Of a stretch of 64,000 nucleotides of DNA, positions 7,788 to 18,661 are shown in pieces (the stretch's first letter is position 1; every line of letters begins with the position of its first letter). The DNA is from Microbispora hainanensis. Lineage in GTDB: Bacteria; Actinomycetota; Actinomycetes; Streptosporangiales; Streptosporangiaceae. The stretch covers positions 3,968,001-4,032,000 of the forward strand of contig NZ_CP108086.1 of assembly GCF_036186745.1 (NCBI RefSeq). Direction: 5' to 3'. Under the pieces are notes generated by a model. It did not search any database. It saw only the letters and a program-made list of their open reading frames with translations, and had not been told where the DNA came from. The translations under genes and the position numbers were made by a program.

Positions 7788-8705
7788 CTAGCCTGGACGG
7801 CCGTCGGTCAGGTGGATGCGACGGAGCCCCGGGCTGAAGGCGGCGACGTGATCGGCGGTGCCGTGGTGCTCTTTCGAGGGCGTGAAGCGGCCTTCGCTGA
7901 CCGCGACGTCGTATGCGCCGCCGAACGGGTACTCGGTCAGGATCCCGGACACCTCGTGCTGGCCTGCCCAGGCGAGTCCGGTGTCCAGCGTCTCGAACAC
8001 GCCGGAGGCGTATCGGGCGTCGTAACCGTGGAAGATCCAGACGACTGGCCTGAGCGGACTGCGCTGGTCGGCGGTGGGCCTGCGGCGCAGGCCCTCGGGC
8101 GTGAACGAGAAGGCGTCGGGGAAGGGGCCCGGCCGATGACGTACGGCGAGCAGCACCGGTTCGGGGTGCACACCCCGCAAACGGGCTGCGAAGGCGTTCC
8201 ACAGGTGCAGGCAGATCAGGTCGTCGTCGTGATCGGCGGTCGTGTAGGCGAGGGTCTTGGGGAAGTACGGGTTTGTACCGCCGATCCACAGCGACGGGGG
8301 CCCGAACGTCTCGATGACCTCCGACAGCGTGCGGTCCTGCGTCACCCACCCGCCGATGTCGCCGCGCAACCGCTGGAACTCCGCCGCCGACAGCGCACGA
8401 TCCAGCTCCAGCCAGCCGAGACGATGAGCGATCTCGGCGTAGACGGAGGCCGTGGCCTCCCGCAGGGCGTCGGCGGGCAGGATGTCGCTGTAAGCGCCCA
8501 TGACGCCCGTCGCGGTGGATGCGTGGCTTTCGTCTAGCCGATCGCACTCCGCCTGCCACCGCTCCAGGCTCCCGTCCACGGCGGCCATCGCCTCCAGCAG
8601 AAGGAGTTCGGGTATCTCATCCCTGCCGAACATGCCGGGGCGGCGAAGCACGTGGTTCACCTGATTCAGGTGATGTCGGCGCGCCTCATCCACAGGGGAA
8701 TCCAT
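7788..8705 (-). CDS. DUF7710-domain protein
   Basis: A 305-residue cytoplasmic protein of unknown function. The C-terminal about 95 residues show VVWIFHGYDARYASGVFETL, then GILTEYPFGGAYDVAVSEG and PSKEHHGTADHVAAFSPGL. I recognise this as the small DUF7710 domain, which also occurs alone. The N-terminal 200 residues are mostly helical and acidic, with a conserved-looking SLWIGGTNPYFPKTLAYTT segment. The start at 8705 gives MDSPVDEARRHH and the upstream gene ends 16 bases away, so the two leftward genes (8722-10554 and this one) form an operon. No catalytic motif is evident. Context is a tRNA-linked accessory region. Confidence 0.7.
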   Translation of the reverse strand: MDSPVDEARRHHLNQVNHVLRRPGMFGRDEIPELLLLEAMAAVDGSLERWQAECDRLDESHASTATGVMGAYSDILPADALREATASVYAEIAHRLGWLELDRALSAAEFQRLRGDIGGWVTQDRTLSEVIETFGPPSLWIGGTNPYFPKTLAYTTADHDDDLICLHLWNAFAARLRGVHPEPVLLAVRHRPGPFPDAFSFTPEGLRRRPTADQRSPLRPVVWIFHGYDARYASGVFETLDTGLAWAGQHEVSGILTEYPFGGAYDVAVSEGRFTPSKEHHGTADHVAAFSPGLRRIHLTDGRPG

Positions 8706-8721
8706 TGCTCATCGCATCCGA

Positions 8722-10554
8722 TCATGACACGCCACCGCGAGGTGCCTCAAAGCGTTCGAGGATCCAGCGGAGCTGATGCACCTGCTGGGCGCCGATCAGC
8801 GGCTCGGCTGCGTCGACCAACCGGCCGAGGAGGAGTGTCATCTCCTTGGTCGGCGCGTTGTAGGCGGTCGCGGCGCCGCGGCGTGCCCAGTCGTTCAGGT
8901 CGGCGTGTGCCCGGTGGCCGAGCTCCACGTCGCGGGTGACCAGTAGGTGGAGGTCGACGTGAACACGGGTCCAGGTGTCCTTTGCCCGGAGCTGCTCATA
9001 GGCCCCCAGCCGAACATGCGGCGGTGATTCGGCGGCCAGCAGTTCCCACAGCCGTACGGCCGGCACGGCGGCGGGCTCGCCGCGCAACGCCTGCTTGACC
9101 GCGCGGACGACCACTGGGGCAGGATCGGCGAGCATTCCGGCGATCCTGACGGGGGATCCGCCCAGGCGGCGGACGGCGCGTACGGCCGCCGCCCGCATCC
9201 GGGGACTCGGGTGCTCCAGGAAAGGCAGGAGTATGTCCACATCCTGACGCGTGCCGCATTCGCCGAGGCCGGCGACCAGCGCACGAGCCCGGCCCGCCGG
9301 CGGGTCGTCAGCCAGGGCGTTCCGGTAGATCGCGGCGGGATCGCGGCCCGCGCGGCGGACCGCCCACTGCGCGGTGGCGCGCGTCATCGCCGATCGATGC
9401 GTCAGATGGGCCTCACCGGCTTCAGGGCGGCCGAGCTTCACCAGGGCGGTGAGCGCCTCGATCCCGACCTTCGCGCTTCCCTCCCTCAGCAACCTTTCCA
9501 GCACGTCGAGGCGCCGATCTCGGACGGCGTCGGCGACGAGCCGTTCCGCGCACAGGAGCCGGCAGACCACATCCTCTTCGTTCAGGGCGGCACGCATGAC
9601 CTCCTCGTGCCGGGAACGGCCGGATTCCAGCCACAACCGGTACGCCAGACGCCGCACCCCGATGTCCTGGTGCGTACGGGCCGACGCCGGCACGCCGTCC
9701 GAGGCCGCCCGCAGCGCCTCCGCGACGGCCTCCACGGCATGCCCACCACGCGCCCACGATCCGATCGCAGTGGCGACACTCGCCGCCGCCAGCAACGCCG
9801 ATGTCTCCGCCGACTTCAAAGCGGCGGTCAGCGACATGCGTGCGCGCTCACGCACCTGCGGCACCCAGTCGGCGGTCCGCAGCACCAGGACGGGCAGCAG
9901 CAACCCGTCCGCAGCCGTGGCCAGGCCCGCGACCGCCGACTCCCTTTGGTGGCCGTCCCACGAACAGCCGGCCACCAGGGACGACAGCCGCTCGTCCTCC
10001 GGCAGCCGGGCCTTCGTCGCATGCCCGCCGTACGTCACCGCCGTCGTACGCAGTGCCCGGTCGAGCCCGATCCAGGTCTTCGCCCCGGCCACCGACAACA
10101 TCGCCAGAACCTCGTCCGCCGGCTCCCGCCCGGCGGCGGCTGCGGCGACCCGCGTCGCCAGCCGGCCATACCCGGGAGCGTGGAACTCCCGGACCACGTG
10201 GATGGTCCCCGCCAGATGAGCGTTGAACTCCTCCAGCTCCTCCGCCGGAACCCACAGCTCCAGGATGGTCCGGCCGCCCGCCTGCCGCACCGGATAGCGG
10301 CGTGCGAAGTCCGCGTCGACCTCGAAACGTGTGACGAAACCGGCCCCCGACGCCGGGACGTTCCAGTCACGAGCGATCTTGATCGCGTACGCCTCGTTCA
10401 GCACGGGATAGAAAATCGGCTGATCGGGCAGCCGAGGCGGCCAGGCCCGCCACCCCGAGGCATGCACCAGCGCCAGCTCCGCGGGTCCCACCGGGCGCCA
10501 CAACCTCAGCGTGGCCCGCCGGCCCGTACGCGGTCCGCTCTGCTTGCCGTTCAC
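8722..10554 (-). CDS. HEAT-repeat protein with an N-terminal domain often annotated ADP-ribosylation/crystallin J1
   Basis: A 610-residue protein. Residues about 15-135 (LWRPVGPAELALVHASGWRA...LPDQPIFYPVLNEAYA...ARDWNVPASGAGFVTRF) match a domain that databases often label ADP-ribosylation/crystallin J1. I see no ADP-ribosylhydrolase active-site motif here, so that name should not be read as function. The rest is a long alpha-solenoid of HEAT-like helical pairs (about 160-600), with repeat-like segments such as SPRMRAAAVRAVRRLGG and ALTALVKLGRPEAGEAHL. Such solenoids usually mediate protein binding. The start is a GTG without a strong ribosome binding site, so the exact N-terminus is uncertain. 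It is co-directional with the DUF7710 gene downstream. Confidence 0.7.
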   Translation of the reverse strand: MNGKQSGPRTGRRATLRLWRPVGPAELALVHASGWRAWPPRLPDQPIFYPVLNEAYAIKIARDWNVPASGAGFVTRFEVDADFARRYPVRQAGGRTILELWVPAEELEEFNAHLAGTIHVVREFHAPGYGRLATRVAAAAAGREPADEVLAMLSVAGAKTWIGLDRALRTTAVTYGGHATKARLPEDERLSSLVAGCSWDGHQRESAVAGLATAADGLLLPVLVLRTADWVPQVRERARMSLTAALKSAETSALLAAASVATAIGSWARGGHAVEAVAEALRAASDGVPASARTHQDIGVRRLAYRLWLESGRSRHEEVMRAALNEEDVVCRLLCAERLVADAVRDRRLDVLERLLREGSAKVGIEALTALVKLGRPEAGEAHLTHRSAMTRATAQWAVRRAGRDPAAIYRNALADDPPAGRARALVAGLGECGTRQDVDILLPFLEHPSPRMRAAAVRAVRRLGGSPVRIAGMLADPAPVVVRAVKQALRGEPAAVPAVRLWELLAAESPPHVRLGAYEQLRAKDTWTRVHVDLHLLVTRDVELGHRAHADLNDWARRGAATAYNAPTKEMTLLLGRLVDAAEPLIGAQQVHQLRWILERFEAPRGGVS

Positions 10555-10659
10555 GAGAACCGAGTCTCACGATCCCGCCGGGCTCTGGCCACTGAATAAC
10601 GAGCGGGCATCGCTGCCGCATACCTTGCGACGTGAGATCGACAATGGCAGCATGCGCCG

Positions 10660-10998
10660 ATGCACCCATTACGGCTGATCGAATCGGTCCCGGGAAAATA
10701 CTCGCTGTTGCTGGACGCGGGAACCACTCAGGTTGACGACGTCATCGAGGAGCTCGGTCACACGCCGAACGGATATTTCTGGGAAGGTGTCGCGCAGCTG
10801 CTCGTCAGCACCGAGGCCCCCGCTTTGGAAGGCCGGTTCTCCTACGACCCCGAAGGCGGCATGTTCTGCGCGGACGGAACGGACCGGAGCGCGCTGGAGG
10901 AATTGGGCACTCGTATGGCGGCCGTCGCGGCGGACGCCGACCGCATGCGGCGGCTCGTCACAGCCGCCGAGGCGGACGGGTTCGAGTTCGACGACTGA
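10660..10998 (+). CDS. Imm51-family immunity protein, orphan
   Basis: A 112-residue acidic protein. The pattern YSLLLDAGTTQVDDVIEELG, NGYFWEGVAQLL, then a DPEGGMFCA segment fits the Imm51 family of polymorphic-toxin immunity proteins, which neutralise nuclease or other toxins delivered by neighbouring or self cells. No toxin gene with a secretion or WXG/LXG leader lies nearby, so this is an orphan, as is common for immunity genes collected in accessory regions. It stands alone between the leftward HEAT gene and a convergent secreted protein gene. The family call is from pattern memory and needs a profile search. Confidence 0.6.
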   Translation: MHPLRLIESVPGKYSLLLDAGTTQVDDVIEELGHTPNGYFWEGVAQLLVSTEAPALEGRFSYDPEGGMFCADGTDRSALEELGTRMAAVAADADRMRRLVTAAEADGFEFDD

Positions 10999-11100
10999 CC
11001 CGCCCCGTCTGCCGGCTGCTCGATTCGGCGTACGACCTACGCCCATGCGCTGGGCCGAGCGGTCAGCGGCAGGGGAGGGAATCGCGGGCGTCGGCGGGGT

Positions 11101-11137
11101 GGGCCGCGGGCGGTGCGTGTACGACCGCCCGCGGCCC
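11101..11137. terminator. Strong perfect hairpin terminator
   Basis: GGGCCGCGGGCGGT (11101-11114) and its exact complement (11124-11137) form a 14-bp stem with a 9-base loop. It sits just after the stop of the leftward gene ending at 11153 and also terminates the convergent immunity gene. Confidence 0.7.
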
Positions 11138-11152
11138 GGTGGGAACCTCACA

Positions 11153-14182
<3,030 letters not shown>

Positions 14183-14211
14183 AACGTATGACGTGTGATG
14201 TCTACGGTCAA
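14183..14211 (-). promoter_or_regulatory. Sigma70-like promoter of the beta-helix gene
   Basis: On the minus strand, TTGACC (14211-14206) is followed by exactly 17 bases and TACGTT (14188-14183). It lies in a locally AT-richer stretch and points at the gene starting at 13849. Confidence 0.6.
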
Positions 14212-14284
14212 GAAACAATCTTCAGCGTGGGGTGGCGTGTGGCCGGTCGGCAGGGGACGGCCGACGACACGAGCGAGTTCTGCC

Positions 14285-14295
14285 TGAAACTTTCA
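14285..14295. promoter_or_regulatory. TGAAACTTTCA operator-like palindrome
   Basis: An 11-bp dyad, TGAAACTTTCA, about 75 bp upstream of the -35 of the beta-helix gene. The same motif recurs at 56421-56450 and 56616-56626. GAAANTTTC-type sites are known upstream of xylanase genes in streptomycetes and are also consistent with RpiR-type regulators. Confidence 0.5.
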
Positions 14296-14398
14296 CCGGC
14301 AGGAAGGGTGGGGCCGGGTGTCCTCGTGCTCCCTGGACGCGACGTGGCCTGCAGGGAGCCATCCCATCTTTAATCGATGTGGAGGGGGTATTGCCCGT

Positions 14399-14812
14399 TC
14401 ACTCAGGGCGGGGGCGGCGGTCGCGTCCCTCCGCCAGGGGACGTCCGAGCAGTCTGTCGATGCTGCGGCGCTCGCGTTTGGTGGGGCGTCCCGCGCCACG
14501 AGCCCGTACGGCCACCATCACGGCCTCCTCACGCGGAGGAGGCGGCGGGCTCCTGTCGACGTAGCATTCGGCGGCCACGGGGGCGCCGACGCGCTTGGTG
14601 ATGATGCGGGAGACGACCACGATGCGTTCGCGTCCCTCGTGCCGCAGCCGGATCTCGTCTCCGACCCGCACGACGTGCGCGGGCTTGACCCGCACCCCGT
14701 TGACCCGGACGTGGCCGCCCCGGCACGCGTCGGACGCGATCGAACGAGTTCTGGTCAGCCGGACCGACCAGATCCAGATGTCCACGCGCGTGCTCGCCTG
14801 CTCACCCGACAC
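14399..14812 (-). CDS. S4-domain RNA-binding protein (Hsp15-like)
   Basis: A 137-residue protein with an N-terminal S4 domain (about residues 8-70: RVDIWIWSVRLTRTRSIASD..., then GHVRVNGVRVKPAHVVRVGD), the alpha-L RNA-binding motif of Hsp15/RluB-type proteins. In the Hsp15 family the protein binds 50S subunits carrying stalled peptidyl-tRNA. The C-terminal 60 residues are Arg/Pro-rich and probably bind RNA non-specifically. The start codon is GTG with a weak GGCGGA upstream. It is monocistronic and leftward. The ribosome-rescue role is transferred from the family and not shown here. Confidence 0.82.
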   Translation of the reverse strand: MSGEQASTRVDIWIWSVRLTRTRSIASDACRGGHVRVNGVRVKPAHVVRVGDEIRLRHEGRERIVVVSRIITKRVGAPVAAECYVDRSPPPPPREEAVMVAVRARGAGRPTKRERRSIDRLLGRPLAEGRDRRPRPE

Positions 14813-14958
14813 TCCGCCACTTTACTGAGAGCGGCGTCCTGCCGGCAGGTCGGCCCGTCCGGTTGTGAACGGCCAAGGGCGACCGGCGAGCCTGCCGCGA
14901 GCAGGTTCGGAGATACACCGGCGCCCGGCCATGCGCGGCTCGTAGTGTCGGAGTCGTC

Positions 14959-15456
14959 ATGAGCGACTCCGCGTCATACCTGGCCTTCGTCGCCTCCGTA
15001 CCGCGCCTTCGTGCCGCGGCGGGCGCACTGCTCCGAGACCGCGAGGGGCGGGTGCTCGTCGTGCACCCGGTCTATAAGGACGAATGGGACATCCCCGGCG
15101 GAATGATCGAGGCGGGGGAGTCCCCCACCGACGCTCTGCTCCGTGAACTGCAGGAGGAGCTGGGCATCGCACCGCCGGTGGGCCGGCTCGCCTGTGTCGA
15201 CTGGGTGCCACCCGCACCGCCCTGGGACGCCGGGCTGATGTTCGTCTTCGACGCAGGGGTGCTCACCGAGTCCCAGATCGCGGCGATCCGCCTGCAGCCC
15301 CAGGAACTCGACGAATACGTGTTCGCCGCTCCCGCGGACCTGGACTCGCTCCTGCCGCCAGGCCAGGCGCGGAGGATGAACGCGGCGATCTCGGCGGCCG
15401 ACACCGGCCAGACCGCTTATCTGGAGGACGGCCGCCACCGGCCGAGTGGTGCTTGA
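14959..15456 (+). CDS. Nudix hydrolase
   Basis: A 165-residue Nudix hydrolase. Residues about 47-70 carry the Nudix box GGMIEAGESPTDALLRELQE followed by ELG, with all catalytic Glu residues of the GX5EX7REUXEEXGU pattern present, so it should bind Mg2+ and cleave nucleoside-diphosphate-linked compounds. The WDIPGG entry and the later WVPPAPPWDAG segment are typical of actinomycete Nudix proteins of unknown substrate. A TAGTGT box lies 10 bases before the ATG, suggesting a leaderless or very short-leader mRNA. It is followed by the kinase gene after 89 bases. Confidence 0.9.
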   Translation: MSDSASYLAFVASVPRLRAAAGALLRDREGRVLVVHPVYKDEWDIPGGMIEAGESPTDALLRELQEELGIAPPVGRLACVDWVPPAPPWDAGLMFVFDAGVLTESQIAAIRLQPQELDEYVFAAPADLDSLLPPGQARRMNAAISAADTGQTAYLEDGRHRPSGA

Positions 15457-15545
15457 CCTGGGGCGGCGCGGGCTCGCCTCGGTGACCGCCGGTCGGCCGC
15501 TGCTGGGCGTACCGCGCCGCGCCCCTCGTCGTTAGGGTTCGGTGC

Positions 15546-17165
15546 ATGGTCACCCCCCTGGAGCCGGACGACCCTCGTGTGCTGGGCGAGTTCACGCTGA
15601 GCGGGCGGCTCGGCGAGGGCGGGCAGGGGGTGGTGTTCCTCGGCCGGTCGCCGCGCGGGGAACCGGTCGCGGTGAAGGTGCTCAAGTCGGGCCTCGACGC
15701 GCCGGTGAAGGAGCGGCTGGTCCGCGAGCTCGACGCGATGCGCGGGGTCGCGCCCTTCTGCACCGCCCGGGTGCTGACCGCGGTGGTCGACGGCCGGATG
15801 CCGTACGTCGTGAGCGAGTTCATCGACGGGCCGTCGCTGCAGCAGCGGGTCGATTCCGGTGGTCCGCTGCGGGGCGGCGAGCTGGAACGCCTCGCGGTCG
15901 GTACGGCCACGGCGCTGACGGCCATTCACGGCGCCGGGATCGTGCACCGGGACTTCAAACCGGCCAACGTGCTGCTGGGGCCGGACGGCCCCCGCGTGGT
16001 GGACTTCGGCATCGCCAGGCACGGCGTGAGTGACACCATCACGGCGGGCCCGGTCGGCACCCCGGCCTACCTGGCTCCGGAGCAGATCGCCGGAGCCCCG
16101 GCCACACCCGCCGCCGACGTGTTCGCCTGGGGAGCCACGATCGTCTTCGCCGCCACGGGCCGTGCGGCCTTCGGCGCCGACAGCGTCCCCGCCGTCATGC
16201 ACCGGATCCTGACCGCCGAGCCCGACGCCTCGGCGCTGCCCCCGCCGCTGCGCTCGGTGGTCGAACGCTGCCTGGCGAAGGATCCCGCGCGCCGGCCGTC
16301 GTCTCGCGACCTGCTGCTGGAACTCGTCGGGTCCGCCGGCGACCCGCTCCAGGCGGGCGCGGCGGCGGCCACCACCAGGCCGGAGGCCGTACGGCAGGGC
16401 GGGACGACCGCGATCCTCCCGGTGCCCGGTCCGGGCGGGACGTCCCCGTCGGGCAATGAGACCACCGGGGCGGGCGGTCACCGGCGGGCGTCCCGTGCGG
16501 GGATCGTCGCCGGGGTGGTGGCCGTCGTGGCCGCGGTGTCGGTCACCGCCGCCCTGCTGGCGCCGCGCCTGCTGTCCGGGGCAGGCACCTCGACGCCCGC
16601 TGCCACGGCGCCCGCCGCCACGACGCCCGCCGCCACGACGCCCGCCGCCACGACGCCCGCCGCCACGACGACCGTCTCGCGCGCGGCCGGCTCGTCGGCG
16701 CCACCCACACCTGGGGAGGACGCCACGGCCTACGGCACGGAGCAGGACGACACCGTGACGACGGAGGAGGCCGTGGAGGACGCTGCCGACGACACCGCAG
16801 AGGACGCCGGGCCGACACCGACAGCGGCTGCCGTGCCGTCGACCACGCCGGGCGGTACGGTTCCGGCCGCGTTCGCCGGCACCTGGGGCGGCCATCTCGA
16901 ACCCGACCAGCTCGTGGGCACCAGCGAGACCGACGTACAGGTCGTGCTGGAGCAGGGCGGGCGCGCCGGAAGCTGGAAGGACACCAACAGTTCATGCCGG
17001 GGGAGCCTCACGCTGACGCGCAGCTCCAGCACGGCGCTCGTCTTCCGGCTGGACACGTGCGCCCCGGGCACGATCACCCTGATCCGGACCGGCGAAGGGC
17101 TCGCCTACCGATGGGCCGGCGACGAGGACGAAGCCATCTACCACGGCCTCCTGATCAAGGACTGA
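15546..17165 (+). CDS. Membrane-anchored Ser/Thr protein kinase (PknB-like)
   Basis: A 539-residue Hanks-type kinase. The kinase domain covers about residues 14-275: Gly-rich loop GEGGQGVV, ATP-anchoring Lys44 in VAVKVL, catalytic HRDFKPAN with Asp136, and DFG at 153-155, so it looks active. A juxtamembrane Gly/Pro region leads to one transmembrane helix (about 318-340). The extracellular part begins with five Pro-Ala-Ala-Thr repeats, continues with an acidic linker and ends in a small beta-rich domain (about 440-539) of unknown ligand with one Cys pair. No PASTA repeats are present. The start ATG lies 7 bases after a TAGGGT box, so the transcript is probably leaderless. Confidence 0.9.
   Translation: MVTPLEPDDPRVLGEFTLSGRLGEGGQGVVFLGRSPRGEPVAVKVLKSGLDAPVKERLVRELDAMRGVAPFCTARVLTAVVDGRMPYVVSEFIDGPSLQQRVDSGGPLRGGELERLAVGTATALTAIHGAGIVHRDFKPANVLLGPDGPRVVDFGIARHGVSDTITAGPVGTPAYLAPEQIAGAPATPAADVFAWGATIVFAATGRAAFGADSVPAVMHRILTAEPDASALPPPLRSVVERCLAKDPARRPSSRDLLLELVGSAGDPLQAGAAAATTRPEAVRQGGTTAILPVPGPGGTSPSGNETTGAGGHRRASRAGIVAGVVAVVAAVSVTAALLAPRLLSGAGTSTPAATAPAATTPAATTPAATTPAATTTVSRAAGSSAPPTPGEDATAYGTEQDDTVTTEEAVEDAADDTAEDAGPTPTAAAVPSTTPGGTVPAAFAGTWGGHLEPDQLVGTSETDVQVVLEQGGRAGSWKDTNSSCRGSLTLTRSSSTALVFRLDTCAPGTITLIRTGEGLAYRWAGDEDEAIYHGLLIKD
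16592..16666 (+). repeat. Five 15-bp tandem repeats inside the kinase gene
   Basis: Five copies of GACGCCCGCCGCCAC (the first two with one substitution each) encode a Thr-Pro-Ala-Ala-Thr stalk just outside the membrane. Copy number is likely to vary by slippage, which would change stalk length without shifting the frame. Confidence 0.85.
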
Positions 17166-17181
17166 CCGTAGGGTGGGCGGC

Positions 17182-17922
17182 ATGCCGCTGCGACTTGGCC
17201 TGCTGAACTTCAAGGCTCGGGACAACTCGGCGCTCGGCCGGTTCTGGGCGGACGCGCTCGGCTGGGATGTCTTCAGTGACGGACCCGCTGTGACGGGCGT
17301 CGGGCCCGTGGGCTTCGTCTGGCCGGACCCCATGGGCTTCTGCGTCTGTGTCGTCGCCGTGCCGGACCCTGAGGCGGTGAGATATCGCGTGCACCTGGAT
17401 CTGGCCACCACCTCCGCGGCCCATCAGGCGGAGCTGGTCGCGCGGTTGCAGGATCTCGGGGCGACGCCCGCCGACGTGGGGCAGGGCGACGTGCCGTGGA
17501 CGGTGCTGGCCGACCCCGGAGGCAACGTGTTCTGCGTGCTGGAGCCCCGCGAGATCTACCGGGACACCGGGCCGATCGCCGCGGTGGTGGTCCACTGCGA
17601 TGACCCCCGGGCCATGGCCCGCTTCTGGGACGCGGCCGTCGACTGGACCCTCCACGAGGTGAGCGACGACCACGCGCGGCTGCGCTCGGCCACGGGCGTC
17701 GGGCCCTACCTGGAGTTCATCCGGACCACACCCGATGCGGCGCCCGTGTGGACCCGCGTCCACCTCGACCTGCTGCCCTACCCCGGTGACGACCAGGCGG
17801 CGGAGGTCGCCCGCCTGAAGACCCTCGGCGCCACCCCCGCCGACGTGGGGCAGGGCGATGTCTCCTGGGTCGTCCTCGCCGACCCGCAGGGCCACGAGTT
17901 CTGCGTCCTCGCCCCGGCCTGA
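17182..17922 (+). CDS. VOC-family protein with two glyoxalase-like domains
   Basis: A 246-residue protein made of two vicinal-oxygen-chelate modules (about 1-120 and 128-246). Each ends with a near-identical block, DLGATPADVGQGDVPWTVLADP and LGATPADVGQGDVSWVVLADP, followed by FCVL. The family includes glyoxalases, resistance proteins and dioxygenases, and this actinomycete subgroup has no assigned reaction. The metal-ligand pattern (H in RVHLDL, E in EFCVL) is partly present. ATG 17182 lies exactly 7 bases after TAGGGT, implying a leaderless transcript separate from the kinase gene 16 bases upstream. Confidence 0.85.
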   Translation: MPLRLGLLNFKARDNSALGRFWADALGWDVFSDGPAVTGVGPVGFVWPDPMGFCVCVVAVPDPEAVRYRVHLDLATTSAAHQAELVARLQDLGATPADVGQGDVPWTVLADPGGNVFCVLEPREIYRDTGPIAAVVVHCDDPRAMARFWDAAVDWTLHEVSDDHARLRSATGVGPYLEFIRTTPDAAPVWTRVHLDLLPYPGDDQAAEVARLKTLGATPADVGQGDVSWVVLADPQGHEFCVLAPA

Positions 17923-17949
17923 CGCGGATCCCACGCCTTCATGACTCCG

Positions 17950-17966
17950 CTGACAGTAGGTGTCAG
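17950..17966. promoter_or_regulatory. CTGACA-N5-TGTCAG operator-like dyad
   Basis: CTGACA (17950-17955) and TGTCAG (17961-17966) form a perfect inverted repeat with a 5-base spacer in the 117-base gap upstream of the DUF1579-like gene. It may be the binding site of a MerR-, WYL- or TetR-type regulator encoded elsewhere. Confidence 0.4.
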
Positions 17967-18039
17967 TGGAGGAGCCGTACGGTCCCGGCATGGCGTTCAG
18001 CGAGAAGGCCATTCGTAAGTTGGCCGAAAGGGCGGGACT

Positions 18040-18492
18040 GTGTACGACTTCGATTTCTTCATAGGCACGTGGGACGTGACCAACCGGAGGCTGCTGAAGC
18101 GAGGTGTCGGCAGCGACGAGTGGGAGGAGTTCCCCGGCCACTGCGTCGCGTACGGCCTCTTCGGCGGCGCGGGCAGCTTCGACACGCTCATATTGCCCAC
18201 CAAGGACTTCGACGGCGCGACGATCCGGACGTACGACGCCGAGCGGGACGAGTGGTCCATCCACTGGGTCAACAGCAGGCGCGGCCTGGATCCGGTCCCG
18301 GTCGTGGGCCGTTTCGTCGACGGAGTCGGCACCTTCTACGCCGACGACACCGACGACGGCCGTCCGATCCGCATCCGGTTCATCTGGTCGGGGATCACAC
18401 CCGGCTCGTGCCGCTGGGAGCAGGCGTTCTCCTACGACGGCGGCCAGACCTGGGAGACCAACTGGACGATGGACTTCACCCGCGTCGGGTGA
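18040..18492 (+). CDS. DUF1579-like protein
   Basis: A 150-residue protein starting at GTG with YDFDFFIGTWDVTNRRL, the opening typical of DUF1579 and related lipocalin-like small proteins. It continues through SFDTLILPTKDFDGATIRTYD to FSYDGGQTWETNWTMDFTR. These form beta-barrels of unknown ligand. No signal peptide is present. The preferred start at 18040 lacks a clear ribosome binding site. An alternative ATG at 17990 opens only a 24-codon frame out of phase. A dyad operator lies 75 bases upstream, and a 12-bp-stem terminator follows. Function is unknown. Confidence 0.7.
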   Translation: MYDFDFFIGTWDVTNRRLLKRGVGSDEWEEFPGHCVAYGLFGGAGSFDTLILPTKDFDGATIRTYDAERDEWSIHWVNSRRGLDPVPVVGRFVDGVGTFYADDTDDGRPIRIRFIWSGITPGSCRWEQAFSYDGGQTWETNWTMDFTRVG

Positions 18493-18617
18493 CGCACGGC
18501 CGCGCGCGGTTCAGTTCAGCTCAGTTCAGGTCCAGGGAGACGAGCGCCCTACGATCACTGAATCGCCGGCCGCGGCCGGCGGGCCTGAGACGGAATCCGT
18601 CCGCGACGGGCGGGCGA

Positions 18618-18651
18618 ACCCGGCCCGGCGAGCGTCTCGGCCGGGCCGGGT
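18618..18651. terminator. Strong bidirectional terminator hairpin
   Basis: ACCCGGCCCGGC (18618-18629) and GCCGGGCCGGGT (18640-18651) pair perfectly over 12 bp with a 10-base loop. It ends both the rightward DUF1579-like gene and the long leftward sulfur operon. Confidence 0.7.
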
Positions 18652-18661
18652 CCCGAGGGGG

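Noticed and set aside
8722-10554. True ADP-ribosylhydrolase
   Set aside because: The acidic metal-binding residues expected for the crystallin J1/ARH fold are not visible, and most of the protein is HEAT-like repeats.
17990-18064. A 24-codon frame starting ATG 17990
   Set aside because: It overlaps the DUF1579-like gene in another frame; the downstream GTG frame carries the family pattern. It could be a leader peptide, but no support was found.
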